DNA of 64,000 nucleotides from Pseudomonas guariconensis (lineage in GTDB: Bacteria > Pseudomonadota > Gammaproteobacteria > Pseudomonadales > Pseudomonadaceae). The stretch lies in contig NZ_JAMYBK010000012.1 of NCBI RefSeq assembly GCF_024127895.1, positions 1-64,000 on the forward strand. The letters are read 5' to 3'. This document shows, piece after piece, positions 41,305-50,093 of this stretch. Under the pieces are notes generated by a model. That model had not been told where the DNA came from. It worked only from the letters and a program-made list of their open reading frames with translations, and did no database searches. The translations under genes and the position numbers were made by a program. Position 1 is the stretch's first letter. Each line of letters begins with the position of its first letter.

Positions 41305-43056
41305 ATGCGCCGCATGACGTATTCAGGAAGACTTACCTGGGGCCTGATCCTTTGGGCCGCCAGCAGCGTAGTGTGGGCCCAGAGCGAATTGCTGGTGCGG
41401 GTGAAACCGGCCAACAAGGCCCTGAAGGCCAATGTGGAAGGCTATATCGGCAGCCTCGGGGACCGCGACGAAGAGGCCTTGCTGCGCTTTAGCCGCGGCG
41501 CCCAGGAGCAGGCGCGCAAAGCCGCCCAGGCCCTGGGTTACTATCAGGTGCGGATCGCCAGCGAGGTCAAGCCGCCGAGCGAAAAGGACCACCCAGCGCA
41601 ATTGATCATCCACATCGAGCTGGGTGAGCCGGTGCGCCTGCGCAACGTGACCGTGCGCATCGAAGGGCCGGCCAGCGAGATGAAAGCGTTCCGCATTCCC
41701 GACGCCAAGGCCCTGCGCCCGGGCGAACAGCTCAACCATGGTGTCTACGAGGACGCCAAGCGGCTGATCCAGAACCAGGCTTCGCGCTATGGCTTCTTCG
41801 AGGGCCGCTTCAGCCGGCAACGCCTGGCCGTCGACCCACGGGCCGGGGTCGCCGACATCGAACTGGTCTACCAGAGCGGTCCTCGCTACCGCCTGGGCGC
41901 GGTCACCTTCGGCGGTGACACCCCGCTGGACGACGACCTGCTGCAGCGCATGGTTGCCTTCAAGCCTGGCACGCCCTACGACTCGGAGCTGATCGCCGAA
42001 CTCAACAATGACCTGCAGTCCAGTGGCTACTTCGAGGGCGTGCGTGTCGACGCGGCGCCGACCGCCGCGGTCGACGAGGTGGTGCCGGTGGATGTCCTGC
42101 TTGAGACCCGCAAGCCCCGCACCATGGGGCTGGGCCTGGGTTTCTCGACCGACGTCGGCCCGCGCGGCAAGGCCAACTGGACCCGGCACTGGGTCAACCC
42201 CCAGGGCCATAGCTACGGCTGGGAAACCGAACTGTCGGCGCCACGGCAGAACGTCGGCCTGTGGTACGACATCCCCCTCGACCCACCCCTGACCGACAAG
42301 CTGCGTTTCGCCGGTGGCTACCAGAACGAAGAGATCGCCGGCACCGATACCCTGAGCAAGCTGCTGACGGTCGGCCCGGAGTGGCACAGCAAGCTGCCCA
42401 GCGGCTGGCAACGGGTGATCTCGCTCAAGTACCAGCGCGAGGAATACCGCCTGGGCGACGACTCGGGCTTGAGCAACCTGCTGATGCCTGGGGTGAGCTT
42501 CGCCTACCTGCGCAGCGACAACCGTATCGACCCGCACAATGGCTACCGCCTGCAGTTCGACCTGCAGGCCGCCAAGGAAGGGCTGGTCTCGGACACCAAC
42601 CTGCTGCATGGCAACGTCCTGCTCAAGGGCCTGACCACGCTCGGCCAGCGCCACCGCCTGCTGGGTCGTGTGCAGTTCGGCGGCAGTGCCACCAACGGCT
42701 ACAAGCACAACATCCCGCCATCGCTGCGCTTCTTCGCCGGCGGCGACCAGAGCGTACGGGGTTACGACTACCAGAGCCTGTCGCCGAAGAACAGCGATGG
42801 CGACCGTATCGGCGGCCGCTACCTGGTGGCCGGCAGCGCCGAGTACCAGTACTCGCTGACCGAAAAATGGCGCGTGGCGACGTTCATCGACCAGGGCAAC
42901 TCGTTCAATACGCTGGAGCTGCCCAGCCTCAAGACCGGCGTCGGTATCGGCGTGCGCTGGGTCTCTCCGGTCGGGCCGTTGCGCCTGGACCTGGCCCGGG
43001 CGCTGGACGACGACGGAGGTTTGCGTCTGCACTTTTCCATGGGGCCTGAGCTGTGA
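41305..43056 (+). CDS. tamA: Autotransporter assembly factor TamA (Omp85 family)
   Basis: A 583-residue outer-membrane protein. After a signal peptide (to about WAQSE) come three POTRA domains (to about residue 260; the second and third include IPDAKALRPGEQLNHGVYED and FKPGTPYDSELIAELNNDLQ). A 16-strand barrel with the Omp85 motif FFAGGDQSVRGYDYQSLSPK follows. TamA works with TamB to move phospholipids and some outer-membrane proteins across the periplasm. An alternative start lies three codons later at 41314. Its stop overlaps the tamB start. Confidence 0.94.
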   Translation: MRRMTYSGRLTWGLILWAASSVVWAQSELLVRVKPANKALKANVEGYIGSLGDRDEEALLRFSRGAQEQARKAAQALGYYQVRIASEVKPPSEKDHPAQLIIHIELGEPVRLRNVTVRIEGPASEMKAFRIPDAKALRPGEQLNHGVYEDAKRLIQNQASRYGFFEGRFSRQRLAVDPRAGVADIELVYQSGPRYRLGAVTFGGDTPLDDDLLQRMVAFKPGTPYDSELIAELNNDLQSSGYFEGVRVDAAPTAAVDEVVPVDVLLETRKPRTMGLGLGFSTDVGPRGKANWTRHWVNPQGHSYGWETELSAPRQNVGLWYDIPLDPPLTDKLRFAGGYQNEEIAGTDTLSKLLTVGPEWHSKLPSGWQRVISLKYQREEYRLGDDSGLSNLLMPGVSFAYLRSDNRIDPHNGYRLQFDLQAAKEGLVSDTNLLHGNVLLKGLTTLGQRHRLLGRVQFGGSATNGYKHNIPPSLRFFAGGDQSVRGYDYQSLSPKNSDGDRIGGRYLVAGSAEYQYSLTEKWRVATFIDQGNSFNTLELPSLKTGVGIGVRWVSPVGPLRLDLARALDDDGGLRLHFSMGPEL

Positions 43057-46000
43057 CGCGTGTTTTCAAATACCTCCTGCTGACCGTGCTGGGCCTGCTG
43101 GCCCTGGTCGCGCTGGCGCTTGGCCTGGTGCTCGGTACCCAGGCCGGCAGCGGCTGGGCCCTGAAGCAGGTGCCGGGGCTGGAGGTCACGGGCTTCCAGG
43201 GGCGCCTGGGCGGTGGCTGGCAGGCCGAGCGGCTGCTCTGGGCCGACGCTGGCAATCGGGTCGAGGTGCTGGCGCCGCACATGGCCTGGTCGCCGGGGTG
43301 CCTGTTGGGGGCCAGGCTGTGCATCGAGCGGCTGCAAGCCGAGCGGGTCGACATGGGTTTCGCCCCCGCTGAGCCAGCGCCGGACAGCGGCCCGTTGCAG
43401 TTGCCAGCGCTGCGTCTGCCGCTGGCCATCGAGCTGGGCGAAGTCAAGGTCGGCCAACTGCGCCTCGATGGCAGCGATCTGCTGGGCGACCTGCAACTGG
43501 CCGCGCACTGGACGGCCGAAGGCCTGCGCATCGACACCCTGCAACTGCAGCGCGACGAGTTGCACCTGAGCCTGCAAGGCAACCTCCAACCGCAAGGCGA
43601 CTGGCCGCTGCAACTGGGCGGCACGCTGCAGTTGCCTGCCGTGGATGGCCAGCCCTGGCAACTGGGGCTGAACGCCAAGGGCGACTTGCAGAAGACCCTC
43701 GACCTCGAGGCCACCAGCAGCGGTTATCTCGACGCGCACCTGAGCGGCGCGCTGCAGCCACTGGCCGAGCACTTGCCCGCGATGTTGAGCATTCGTGCCG
43801 ATGCCTTCAAACCCTCCGCGTCGCTGCCCGACACCTTGCAGTTGAACCAGCTTCGCCTCGATGCCAAGGGCGACTTGCTCGAGGGCTACCAGCTGTCCGG
43901 TTCGGCCAGCTTGCCGGCCGAGCAGGGGCCGATCGGCCTGGTCCTGGCGGGGCGGGTGGATGCCAAGGGCGCCAGGCTCGATGCCCTCGACCTCAATGCC
44001 GACGACCAGCAGCGGGTCAAGCTGCAGGCCAGTGCCGATTGGCAGCAGGGGCTGGCGGCCGACGCGAAGGTCGACTGGCTGGACTTCCCCTGGTTGCGCC
44101 TCTACCCCCTGGAGGAGGCGCCGCAGGTCACCCTCAAGCGCTTCAACGCCCAGGTGCAGTACCGCGACGGCAACTACCAGGGCACCTTCGCCGGCGACCT
44201 CGATGGTCCGGCGGGCGCCTTCAGCCTGGCCAGCCCCTTCGAGGGTGACTTGACCCAAGTGCGCCTGCCGCAGCTGGCCCTGAATGCCGGGCAGGGCAAG
44301 GCCACCGGCATGCTCGCGCTGCGCTTCGCCGATACCCTGGCCTGGGATGTCGACTTGCAGTTGTCGGCCCTCGACCCGGCCTACTGGGTCGCGGAGCTGC
44401 CGGGCACCCTGGCCGGCCCATTGCGCAGCCAGGGGGAAATGAAGAACGAGCGCTTGCAGTTGCAGGCGCAACTCGACCTCAAGGGGCGCCTGCGTGGCCA
44501 GCCGGCACTGCTCAAGGTCGAGGCCGAGGGCGCCGGTGAGCACTGGACCCTGGGCAGCCTGGCGGTGCAACTGGGCGATAACCGCATCAATGGCAGCGGC
44601 AGCCTGCAGCAGCGTCTGGCCGGGCGCATCGATCTCGACCTGCCGCGCCTGGGCCAGCTGTGGCCGCAGTTGCACGGCCAGGTCAAGGGGCGGCTGGACC
44701 TGGCCGGTACCCTGGCGGCGCCACAAGGCAGCCTGACCCTGCAGGGTCAGCGGCTGGGCCAGGCCGACAACCGCATCCAGCGCCTGGCCCTGGACGCCCG
44801 CCTGGACAATGCCCAGCGTGGGCTGGTCACGCTCAAGGCAGGCGACATCCGCCTGGGTGACACGGCGCTGGGCAACCTGGACGTCGAAGGCAAGGGCGAC
44901 ATCCGTCAGCAGGCGGCCACCGTGGGCCTCGATGGGCCACAACTCAAGCTCGACCTGGCCGCGGACGGCCAGTTGGCCAAAGGGGACTGGCACGGCCGCC
45001 TGGCCAGCGGGCGAATCCAGGCCGGCGGCCAGGACTGGCGCTTGCAGGCCCCGGCGCGGGTGCAGCGCCTGGCCAACGGCCAGTTGGACCTGGGTGCCCA
45101 TTGCTGGCGCGCCGGCCAAGCCAGCCTGTGCGGCGAAGACCAGCGCCTGGCGCCGGAGCCGCGCCTGCGCTTTCACCTCAAGCAGTTCCCGCTGGACAGC
45201 CTGGCCCAGTGGTTGCCGAAGGATTTCGCCTGGCAGGGCCTGCTCGGCGCCGACATCAATCTGGACATACCCGCCAGCGGGCCCAAGGGCAGCGTCCACG
45301 TCGACGCCAGCGGCGGCACCCTGCGGGTACGCGACAACGGGCGCTGGATCGATTTCCCGTACCAGGTGCTGCGCCTGGACAGCACGCTCGATCCGCGGCG
45401 CATCGATACCCGCCTGGATTTTCGTGGCGAGCGCCTGGGCGAGCTGAACCTGACGACCCGGCTCGATCCACTGGGCAAGGACAAGCCGCTGTCCGGCGAC
45501 TTCCGTCTCACCGGGCTGGACTTGTCGATCGCCCGGCCGTTCGTGCCGATGGTCGAGCGCCTGGTCGGCCAGCTCAATGGCAGTGGTCGGTTGTCCGGTA
45601 CCTTGCTGGCGCCCCAGGTCAATGGCAGCCTGGCCTTGACCGGGGGCGAGGTGAGCGGCGCGCAGCTGCCGGTCAGCCTGCAGGACCTGTCGCTACAGGC
45701 GTTGATCGCCGGCGAGCAGGTGCAGTTGAAAGGCAACTGGCGCAGCGGCCAGGCCGGGCGTGGCCAGCTCGACGGCAACCTGACCTGGGGGCAGGCCCTG
45801 GGCGTGGACCTGCGCCTGCAAGGCCAGCAGTTGCCGGTCAACGTCGAGCCCTATGCGGCGCTGGAAGTGGCGCCGGACCTGACCATCCGCCTGGTCGACG
45901 AAAGGCTGGCAGTGACTGGCAAGGTGCACGTGCCCAAGGGCGAGATCACTGTGCGCGAGTTACCGCCGTCGACGGTCAAGGTGTCCGACGACGCGGTGAT

Positions 46001-46727
46001 CGTCGGTCGCCAGACCGAAGAGGGCAAGCCGCCCATGGCGGTGGCCATGGATATCGATGTCGAGGTCGGCCAGGACAAGCTGTCGTTCACAGGCTTCGGC
46101 CTGACGGCCAACCTGCTGGGCCACGTGCACATTGGCGACAACCTCGATACCCGGGGCGAGCTGCGCCTGGCCGACGGCCGCTACCGGGCCTATGGCCAGC
46201 GCCTGACCATTCGCCGCGCACGCCTGCTGTTCGCCGGCCCCATCGACCAACCCTACCTGGACATCGAAGCGATCCGCCGGGTCGACGATGTGATCGCCGG
46301 CATCCGCCTGAGCGGCAGCGCCGAGCAACCCACCAGCCAGGTGTTCTCCGAGCCGGCCATGAGCCAGGAGCAGGCCCTGTCGTACCTGGTACTCGGCCGG
46401 CCACTGGGCGCCTCCGGCGAAGACAGCAACATGCTCGCCGAGGCGGCCCTCGGCCTGGGCCTGGCCGGTAGCGCCGGGCTCACCGGCAGCCTGGCCTCGA
46501 GCCTGGGTATCGATGATTTCCAACTCGACACCGAGGGTTCGGGGACCAGCACCAGCGTGGTGGCCAGCGGCAACCTGACCGAGCGGCTGAGCCTGCGTTA
46601 CGGCGTCGGGGTGTTCGAGCCGGCCAATACCATCGCCCTGCGCTACAAGCTGAGCAAGAAGGTGTACCTGGAGGCAGCCAGCGGGCTGGCCAGCTCGCTG
46701 GACATTTTCTACAAGCGGGATTTCTAA
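43053..46727 (+). CDS. tamB: Translocation and assembly module protein TamB
   Basis: A 1224-residue AsmA-like protein. It has one N-terminal membrane helix (FKYLLLTVLGLLALVALALG), a very long periplasmic beta-taco of repeated strands, and the C-terminal DUF490 domain with the wording EPAMSQEQALSYLVLGRPLG then ending YKLSKKVYLEAASGLASSLD. It spans the periplasm as a lipid conduit and pairs with TamA. It starts at a GTG whose last bases form the tamA stop (4-bp overlap), so translation is coupled. Its stop overlaps the stop of the converging DUF2589 gene by 4 bp. Confidence 0.94.
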   Translation: MTRVFKYLLLTVLGLLALVALALGLVLGTQAGSGWALKQVPGLEVTGFQGRLGGGWQAERLLWADAGNRVEVLAPHMAWSPGCLLGARLCIERLQAERVDMGFAPAEPAPDSGPLQLPALRLPLAIELGEVKVGQLRLDGSDLLGDLQLAAHWTAEGLRIDTLQLQRDELHLSLQGNLQPQGDWPLQLGGTLQLPAVDGQPWQLGLNAKGDLQKTLDLEATSSGYLDAHLSGALQPLAEHLPAMLSIRADAFKPSASLPDTLQLNQLRLDAKGDLLEGYQLSGSASLPAEQGPIGLVLAGRVDAKGARLDALDLNADDQQRVKLQASADWQQGLAADAKVDWLDFPWLRLYPLEEAPQVTLKRFNAQVQYRDGNYQGTFAGDLDGPAGAFSLASPFEGDLTQVRLPQLALNAGQGKATGMLALRFADTLAWDVDLQLSALDPAYWVAELPGTLAGPLRSQGEMKNERLQLQAQLDLKGRLRGQPALLKVEAEGAGEHWTLGSLAVQLGDNRINGSGSLQQRLAGRIDLDLPRLGQLWPQLHGQVKGRLDLAGTLAAPQGSLTLQGQRLGQADNRIQRLALDARLDNAQRGLVTLKAGDIRLGDTALGNLDVEGKGDIRQQAATVGLDGPQLKLDLAADGQLAKGDWHGRLASGRIQAGGQDWRLQAPARVQRLANGQLDLGAHCWRAGQASLCGEDQRLAPEPRLRFHLKQFPLDSLAQWLPKDFAWQGLLGADINLDIPASGPKGSVHVDASGGTLRVRDNGRWIDFPYQVLRLDSTLDPRRIDTRLDFRGERLGELNLTTRLDPLGKDKPLSGDFRLTGLDLSIARPFVPMVERLVGQLNGSGRLSGTLLAPQVNGSLALTGGEVSGAQLPVSLQDLSLQALIAGEQVQLKGNWRSGQAGRGQLDGNLTWGQALGVDLRLQGQQLPVNVEPYAALEVAPDLTIRLVDERLAVTGKVHVPKGEITVRELPPSTVKVSDDAVIVGRQTEEGKPPMAVAMDIDVEVGQDKLSFTGFGLTANLLGHVHIGDNLDTRGELRLADGRYRAYGQRLTIRRARLLFAGPIDQPYLDIEAIRRVDDVIAGIRLSGSAEQPTSQVFSEPAMSQEQALSYLVLGRPLGASGEDSNMLAEAALGLGLAGSAGLTGSLASSLGIDDFQLDTEGSGTSTSVVASGNLTERLSLRYGVGVFEPANTIALRYKLSKKVYLEAASGLASSLDIFYKRDF

Positions 46728-47287
46728 CGGACCGTGGCGGCGTCGATGAACTCGTTGCGCTGCTCGTCCGTGGCGGCTGGGGCGGGTTGGCGCCGGGGCA
46801 GGATGAGGTTGGTGTATTCCTCGATCAGGCGATTGATCGCCTCGGGAGGCTCGCAGGCCTGGAACTGCATGCGGATCTGCACTTCGTCCGGGTCGCGCTG
46901 GTCGGTACGCCTGCCACCGGCGCCGACCGTCACCTGGAAGCGAGTGCCGCCAACGGCGCCCGATTCGACGGCGGCACCGGCGTCGAGGCCGTTGACCCGC
47001 ACCGACAGGTCGACCTGCATGCGCTCCAGGGCCAGGCCACGGGGAGATACCAGGGTGATCAGCGGGATCTGCAAACTGTGTTGGCCGTCCATGGCCACTT
47101 CGACCATCTTGGCCTTCATCGGGCTGCCCAATGCGTTCGGGTCGTAGTCGAAGAACTGGTCGAACAGCCTGATGTACTGCTGGGCGACCAAGGTGTTGGT
47201 GGCCGCAGCGGCTTCTTGCAGGCCGCGGGTGATGTCGCTCAGGTCGCTCGAAGTCATCGGGGCTTGGCTGGGGATGCTGGATTCCAC
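46724..47287 (-). CDS. DUF2589-type protein, second copy
   Basis: A 187-residue soluble protein starting at a GTG after GAGGAG. It has an N-terminal helix (DITRGLQEAAAATNTLVAQQ), then strands with SLQIPLITLVSPRGLALERM, and ends in a helix EPPEAINRLIEEYTN. The segments IPL-hydrophobic-x3-P and EPPEAI/L-x-R are shared with the 201-residue protein encoded just upstream, so the two are paralogues. I take both as DUF2589, a family of unknown function. It is third in a unit with a Mor-like activator and the other paralogue. Confidence 0.65.
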   Translation of the reverse strand: MESSIPSQAPMTSSDLSDITRGLQEAAAATNTLVAQQYIRLFDQFFDYDPNALGSPMKAKMVEVAMDGQHSLQIPLITLVSPRGLALERMQVDLSVRVNGLDAGAAVESGAVGGTRFQVTVGAGGRRTDQRDPDEVQIRMQFQACEPPEAINRLIEEYTNLILPRRQPAPAATDEQRNEFIDAATVR

Positions 47288-47317
47288 GCGGTAGGCTCCT
47301 CAAGCGCTAAGGGGCTA

Positions 47318-47336
47318 CCCCCGCGGGCAGCGGGGG
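47318..47336. terminator. Hairpin between the two DUF2589 genes
   Basis: CCCCCGC pairs with GCGGGGG across a 5-nt loop in the 74-bp gap between the paralogues. There is no T-run. It could lower expression of the second gene relative to the first, or act as an mRNA end. Confidence 0.45.
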
Positions 47337-47361
47337 CAGGGGATGGGTGGAGGGTGGCTTG

Positions 47362-47967
47362 CTACGCCTGCGCCGGCGGCAGGTTCGGCGCCTTGTCCGC
47401 GTTGCTCACCGGTACGGGCTTGATGGCGGCTTCGGTGAGGAAGTCCATGACGCGCTGCAGTGCTTCGGGTGGTTCCTGGCGGCGCACCGTGGTGTTGAAG
47501 GCATAGCGTGCGCGGGTGTCGGTCTTGCGCGTCTGCGCCGACTTGTGGCTGACACTGCCTTTGACGTTGAGCTTGAACGGGCCCCAGCCAAGCGAGGCCT
47601 CGAGTTCGGCATTGGCCTCGGTGGACTTGCTGCTCTCGGCCATCTGGCTGATGGTCAGCTCGAACTCGACCGTGCCTTGCTCGATGCAGATGTTGGGGTG
47701 GGTGATGGCCGCCATCAGCGGGATCTGCATTTTCCGGGCAATGGTGCCCTGGGCCTGGCCCTGCTCGTCGACCACCGTTTCTTCGTAGTTGAATTCGACG
47801 GCGCGGGCCTTGCCGTTTTCCACGCAGACCTGCATGAGGAACTCGGCGTAGGACTTGCTGGCTGTCACTTGCGCGTCGATCATCGCCTGCAGCGGGGCGG
47901 CAATCATGCTGTCCATCGGCAGGGCATTGAGCACGGAGCCGATGAGGTTGTTGTCGATCGTGGCCAT
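47362..47967 (-). CDS. DUF2589-type protein, first copy
   Basis: A 201-residue protein with no signal peptide. It has an N-terminal helix pair (PMDSMIAAPLQAMIDAQVTA), then a beta-rich part with RKMQIPLMAAITHPNICIEQ and GTVEFELTISQMAESSKST, and a C-terminal QEPPEALQRVMDFLTEAAIK. The last and central motifs match the second copy downstream. It starts at ATG 47967, set by AAGGA 9 bp upstream; an ATG three codons earlier has no room for a ribosome site. The function of the family is unknown. It follows the Mor-like gene by 59 bp on the same strand. Confidence 0.68.
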   Translation of the reverse strand: MATIDNNLIGSVLNALPMDSMIAAPLQAMIDAQVTASKSYAEFLMQVCVENGKARAVEFNYEETVVDEQGQAQGTIARKMQIPLMAAITHPNICIEQGTVEFELTISQMAESSKSTEANAELEASLGWGPFKLNVKGSVSHKSAQTRKTDTRARYAFNTTVRRQEPPEALQRVMDFLTEAAIKPVPVSNADKAPNLPPAQA

Positions 47968-48026
47968 GGGTGGCATTCCTTTTCGTCAAGGGAGATTGAG
48001 GTGAGGGTGGGTGGGTGTCATGCCCA

Positions 48027-48407
48027 TCAGCGGGCATGGCTCTCCAGGCGGCGGATGTTGCCGATCTGGCGCAGGCTCAGGCCGTACTTGTTGGCCAAGA
48101 GGCTGCGGGACAGGCCGTCGGCGCTTTCCTTCTGGATCTGTTGGTTGCGCAGCTGGCGCAGGAAGTGATCCGCCTTGGGGATCTCCAGTGCCACGCCGGC
48201 GAAGCGCTTGATCAACGCTTCCAACGCTTCGGCTGGTAGGACATCGGCGAGTCGGGTGCGCTCGCGGTGCTTGGGGATGTATTTCGGCCGCCCGCCGTAG
48301 GCGCAGGTCAGGCGGTAGGCGTTCTCGATGCCGATGCACTCGATCAGCGATTGCAGCGAATGCGGCAACTGGGTGATTTCGATGTGGCTGAGGTCTGGCA
48401 ATTCCAT
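48027..48407 (-). CDS. Mor/C-type (phage Mu) transcriptional activator
   Basis: A 126-residue protein. The N-terminal dimerisation part contains LPHSLQSLIECIGIENAYRL, and GGRPKYIPKH forms the turn. The C-terminal helix-turn-helix spans about residues 98-121 (GLSRSLLANKYGLSLRQIGN). Mor activates the middle promoter of phage Mu; Mor-like proteins also occur outside complete prophages. No Mu structural or transposase gene is nearby. It is the first gene of a unit with two DUF2589 genes, so it may be their dedicated activator. AGGGAG precedes the start by about 6 bp. Confidence 0.82.
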   Translation of the reverse strand: MELPDLSHIEITQLPHSLQSLIECIGIENAYRLTCAYGGRPKYIPKHRERTRLADVLPAEALEALIKRFAGVALEIPKADHFLRQLRNQQIQKESADGLSRSLLANKYGLSLRQIGNIRRLESHAR

Positions 48408-48678
48408 ATGGGCTCCCTCGGGCGTGTGGGGTGGCGCAATGCATGGACATCCGGGATGGCTGTCGGGTACGCCACCGGTGCTGTGGTGGTGTGACTGGAT
48501 TGTCGAGCAGGGCCTGACAACGTCGCTAGGCGCCATGCGGGCCAAGGCCTGTAGCCCCAGTGAGCATGTCTCGCAGGCAGCGATGGCTGCTCGCGTAGGA
48601 CATCGCTTCAGCTTTGCCCGGCAGGCCTTGGTTTTCCGTGGTAGCGATTTCCAGGTGGCTCATTGGGTAGTACCACCC

Positions 48679-49140
48679 TCAGTCACAGGGATAGCTGTCC
48701 AGCAACCTGGCCAGGCGCAGGTAGGCCTCGGGCCTGTCGCGCATGCCGTGGGGCACGGCCCGCCAGTCCACGACCAGGCACAGAGCATTGAGTGCCTGGC
48801 CATCGCGTCGGCCGATGACCCGCGGATGAAAGTCACGGCGATAGCGCGCCCGAGTCCGTTCGAGGGCCTCGACCTGGTCGGACTGGGCCAGGGTCTCGCG
48901 GGCCAGGGTCGGCAACTCCCGGTGCGGCACGCTGAAGTGCAGGCGGGTGGGGTGGTTTGTCAGGTAGCCGGCGGTGCGTACGTTCTGCCACAGCAGTTGC
49001 CATTGGCTGGAGCCGGCCTTGTTGGCCAGTGCGCTGCCAAGGGCATGCAGTCGTTCAGGGGGAAGGTGGGTGGTCTCCAGTGCGTGGGCAGGAGAGGGAG
49101 CAAGCAGGAGCAGGCCTGCGATCAGCATGGCGTTGAGCAT
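48679..49140 (-). CDS. Secreted hypothetical protein, 153 residues
   Basis: A precursor with signal peptide MLNAMLIAGLLLLAPSPAHA. The mature part has HFSVPHRELPTLARETLAQS and GRRDGQALNALCLVVDWRAV with two cysteines. It resembles no domain I can name. The start follows GGAGG with a short 4-bp spacing; a second Met four codons later is possible. It is likely periplasmic. The 271 bp between it and the Mor-like gene hold nothing I can interpret. Confidence 0.6.
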   Translation of the reverse strand: MLNAMLIAGLLLLAPSPAHALETTHLPPERLHALGSALANKAGSSQWQLLWQNVRTAGYLTNHPTRLHFSVPHRELPTLARETLAQSDQVEALERTRARYRRDFHPRVIGRRDGQALNALCLVVDWRAVPHGMRDRPEAYLRLARLLDSYPCD

Positions 49141-49294
49141 GGGGCCTCCATCAGGGAGTGGTGGTGGGGGCTTCATGCTTTCAGGTGCGGGCAGGTGGGC
49201 TCAGCAGGAAATGCCCCGCCTGCGCCTTGCATCGTTGTATCATGGGCGCGGCTCGTCGCGAGCCCTATGTCCCTGATGTCGCAAGGAACCATTG

Positions 49295-49483
49295 ATGACA
49301 CACATGCAACGCTTGAAGTACTCGATCCTGATCATCCTGGTGATGATGGGCCTGATGGTGGGCCTGAGCTACCTGCAGCGGCAGGGGACGATCAGCGAGC
49401 AGACGTTCCAGTACATCGCCATCGCCATCGCGGTCGTCGTGGTGGTGCTCAACGGGATCCTGCGGCGCAAGGTCAAGCGTTGA
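49295..49483 (+). CDS. Small membrane protein with two helices
   Basis: A 62-residue protein whose length is almost all hydrophobic: YSILIILVMMGLMVGLSYL, then a short polar turn (QRQGTISEQTFQ), then YIAIAIAVVVVVLNGIL and a basic tail RRKVKR. It is therefore an inner-membrane hairpin with both ends likely in the cytoplasm. AAGGA lies 6 bp before the ATG; a TTG codon directly upstream was not used. Function unknown. Confidence 0.65.
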   Translation: MTHMQRLKYSILIILVMMGLMVGLSYLQRQGTISEQTFQYIAIAIAVVVVVLNGILRRKVKR

Positions 49484-49519
49484 CCTGCACGGGCTGGCCT
49501 GCCTTGGCCGGCCATGCGC

Positions 49520-49894
49520 TCAGCGCGCGGCGGGTTGTTCCAGCACGGCCCTGGCCTGGGGGTTGAGGCTGTAGCACTTGTCGCTGCCGAGGCTGATCAC
49601 GCCTTCGGCGCACAGCCGTTTGAGCACTTCGCGCACGCTCAGGAACGACAGCGGGATGTCCAGTTGCTCGAGTTGCGCATGAACGCCGCGCACGCCAATG
49701 CTGCGGCCATTGCGATCGGCGTTGTGCAGGGCGTCGATGACCTTGAGGCGGATCAGGCTGGTGCGCAGGCCGTAGGTGCGCAGCAGTTCGCGGATCTGCT
49801 CGTTGCCGACGCGTTCCGCCGTGCCGGCGAGCTGCCCGGCACTCGCCTTGCCCGGGCTTCGAGCGCTCTGTGGCGAGGGTTGTGGGTTGTACAT
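49520..49894 (-). CDS. Fur-like DNA-binding protein lacking the metal/dimer domain
   Basis: A 124-residue protein. After a low-complexity N-terminus, residues about 30-115 follow the Fur winged helix: LLRTYGLRTSLIRLKVIDAL, GVRGVHAQLEQLDIPLSFLS and VREVLKRLCAEGVISLGSDK then CYSL. It stops where Fur would begin its dimerisation and metal-binding domain; no HHDH motif is present. It may act as a metal-independent or antagonist regulator. It is divergent from pvdQ, whose product matures a siderophore, so a link to iron control is plausible. AGGAG lies 7 bp before the start. Confidence 0.65.
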   Translation of the reverse strand: MYNPQPSPQSARSPGKASAGQLAGTAERVGNEQIRELLRTYGLRTSLIRLKVIDALHNADRNGRSIGVRGVHAQLEQLDIPLSFLSVREVLKRLCAEGVISLGSDKCYSLNPQARAVLEQPAAR

Positions 49895-50033
49895 GTGAAT
49901 GCTCCTTTTCGTGATCTGTCCCGAAATCATGGGTGCCTCACTTACTAAGACGAATGAGATCGGCAAAACTGCAACCTTTGCCTGAAAAAATTTGCCGCGT
50001 CCTTTTCAAGACGTTGCAAAGCCCCGCCAGGCG

Positions 50034-50057
50034 TAAAATTTTCATCCAGCCATTCGT
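50034..50057 (+). promoter_or_regulatory. Candidate PvdS-type (iron-starvation sigma) promoter of pvdQ
   Basis: TAAAA, then 16 bp, then CGT, close to the iron-starvation box TAAAT-N16/17-CGT used by PvdS. The CGT lies 37 bp before the pvdQ GTG. The last base of the first element differs from consensus. Confidence 0.4.
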
Positions 50058-50093
50058 CTGATCGGGATCACCCTTACAACTCCAGGAGTGCCC

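Noticed and set aside
48027..48407. Mu-like prophage
   Set aside because: Apart from the Mor-like gene, no Mu transposase, head, tail or lysis genes are present within the window.
49514..49948. Plus-strand open frame opposite the Fur-like gene
   Set aside because: No ribosome site and antisense-type composition; the minus strand has AGGAG and a recognisable winged helix.
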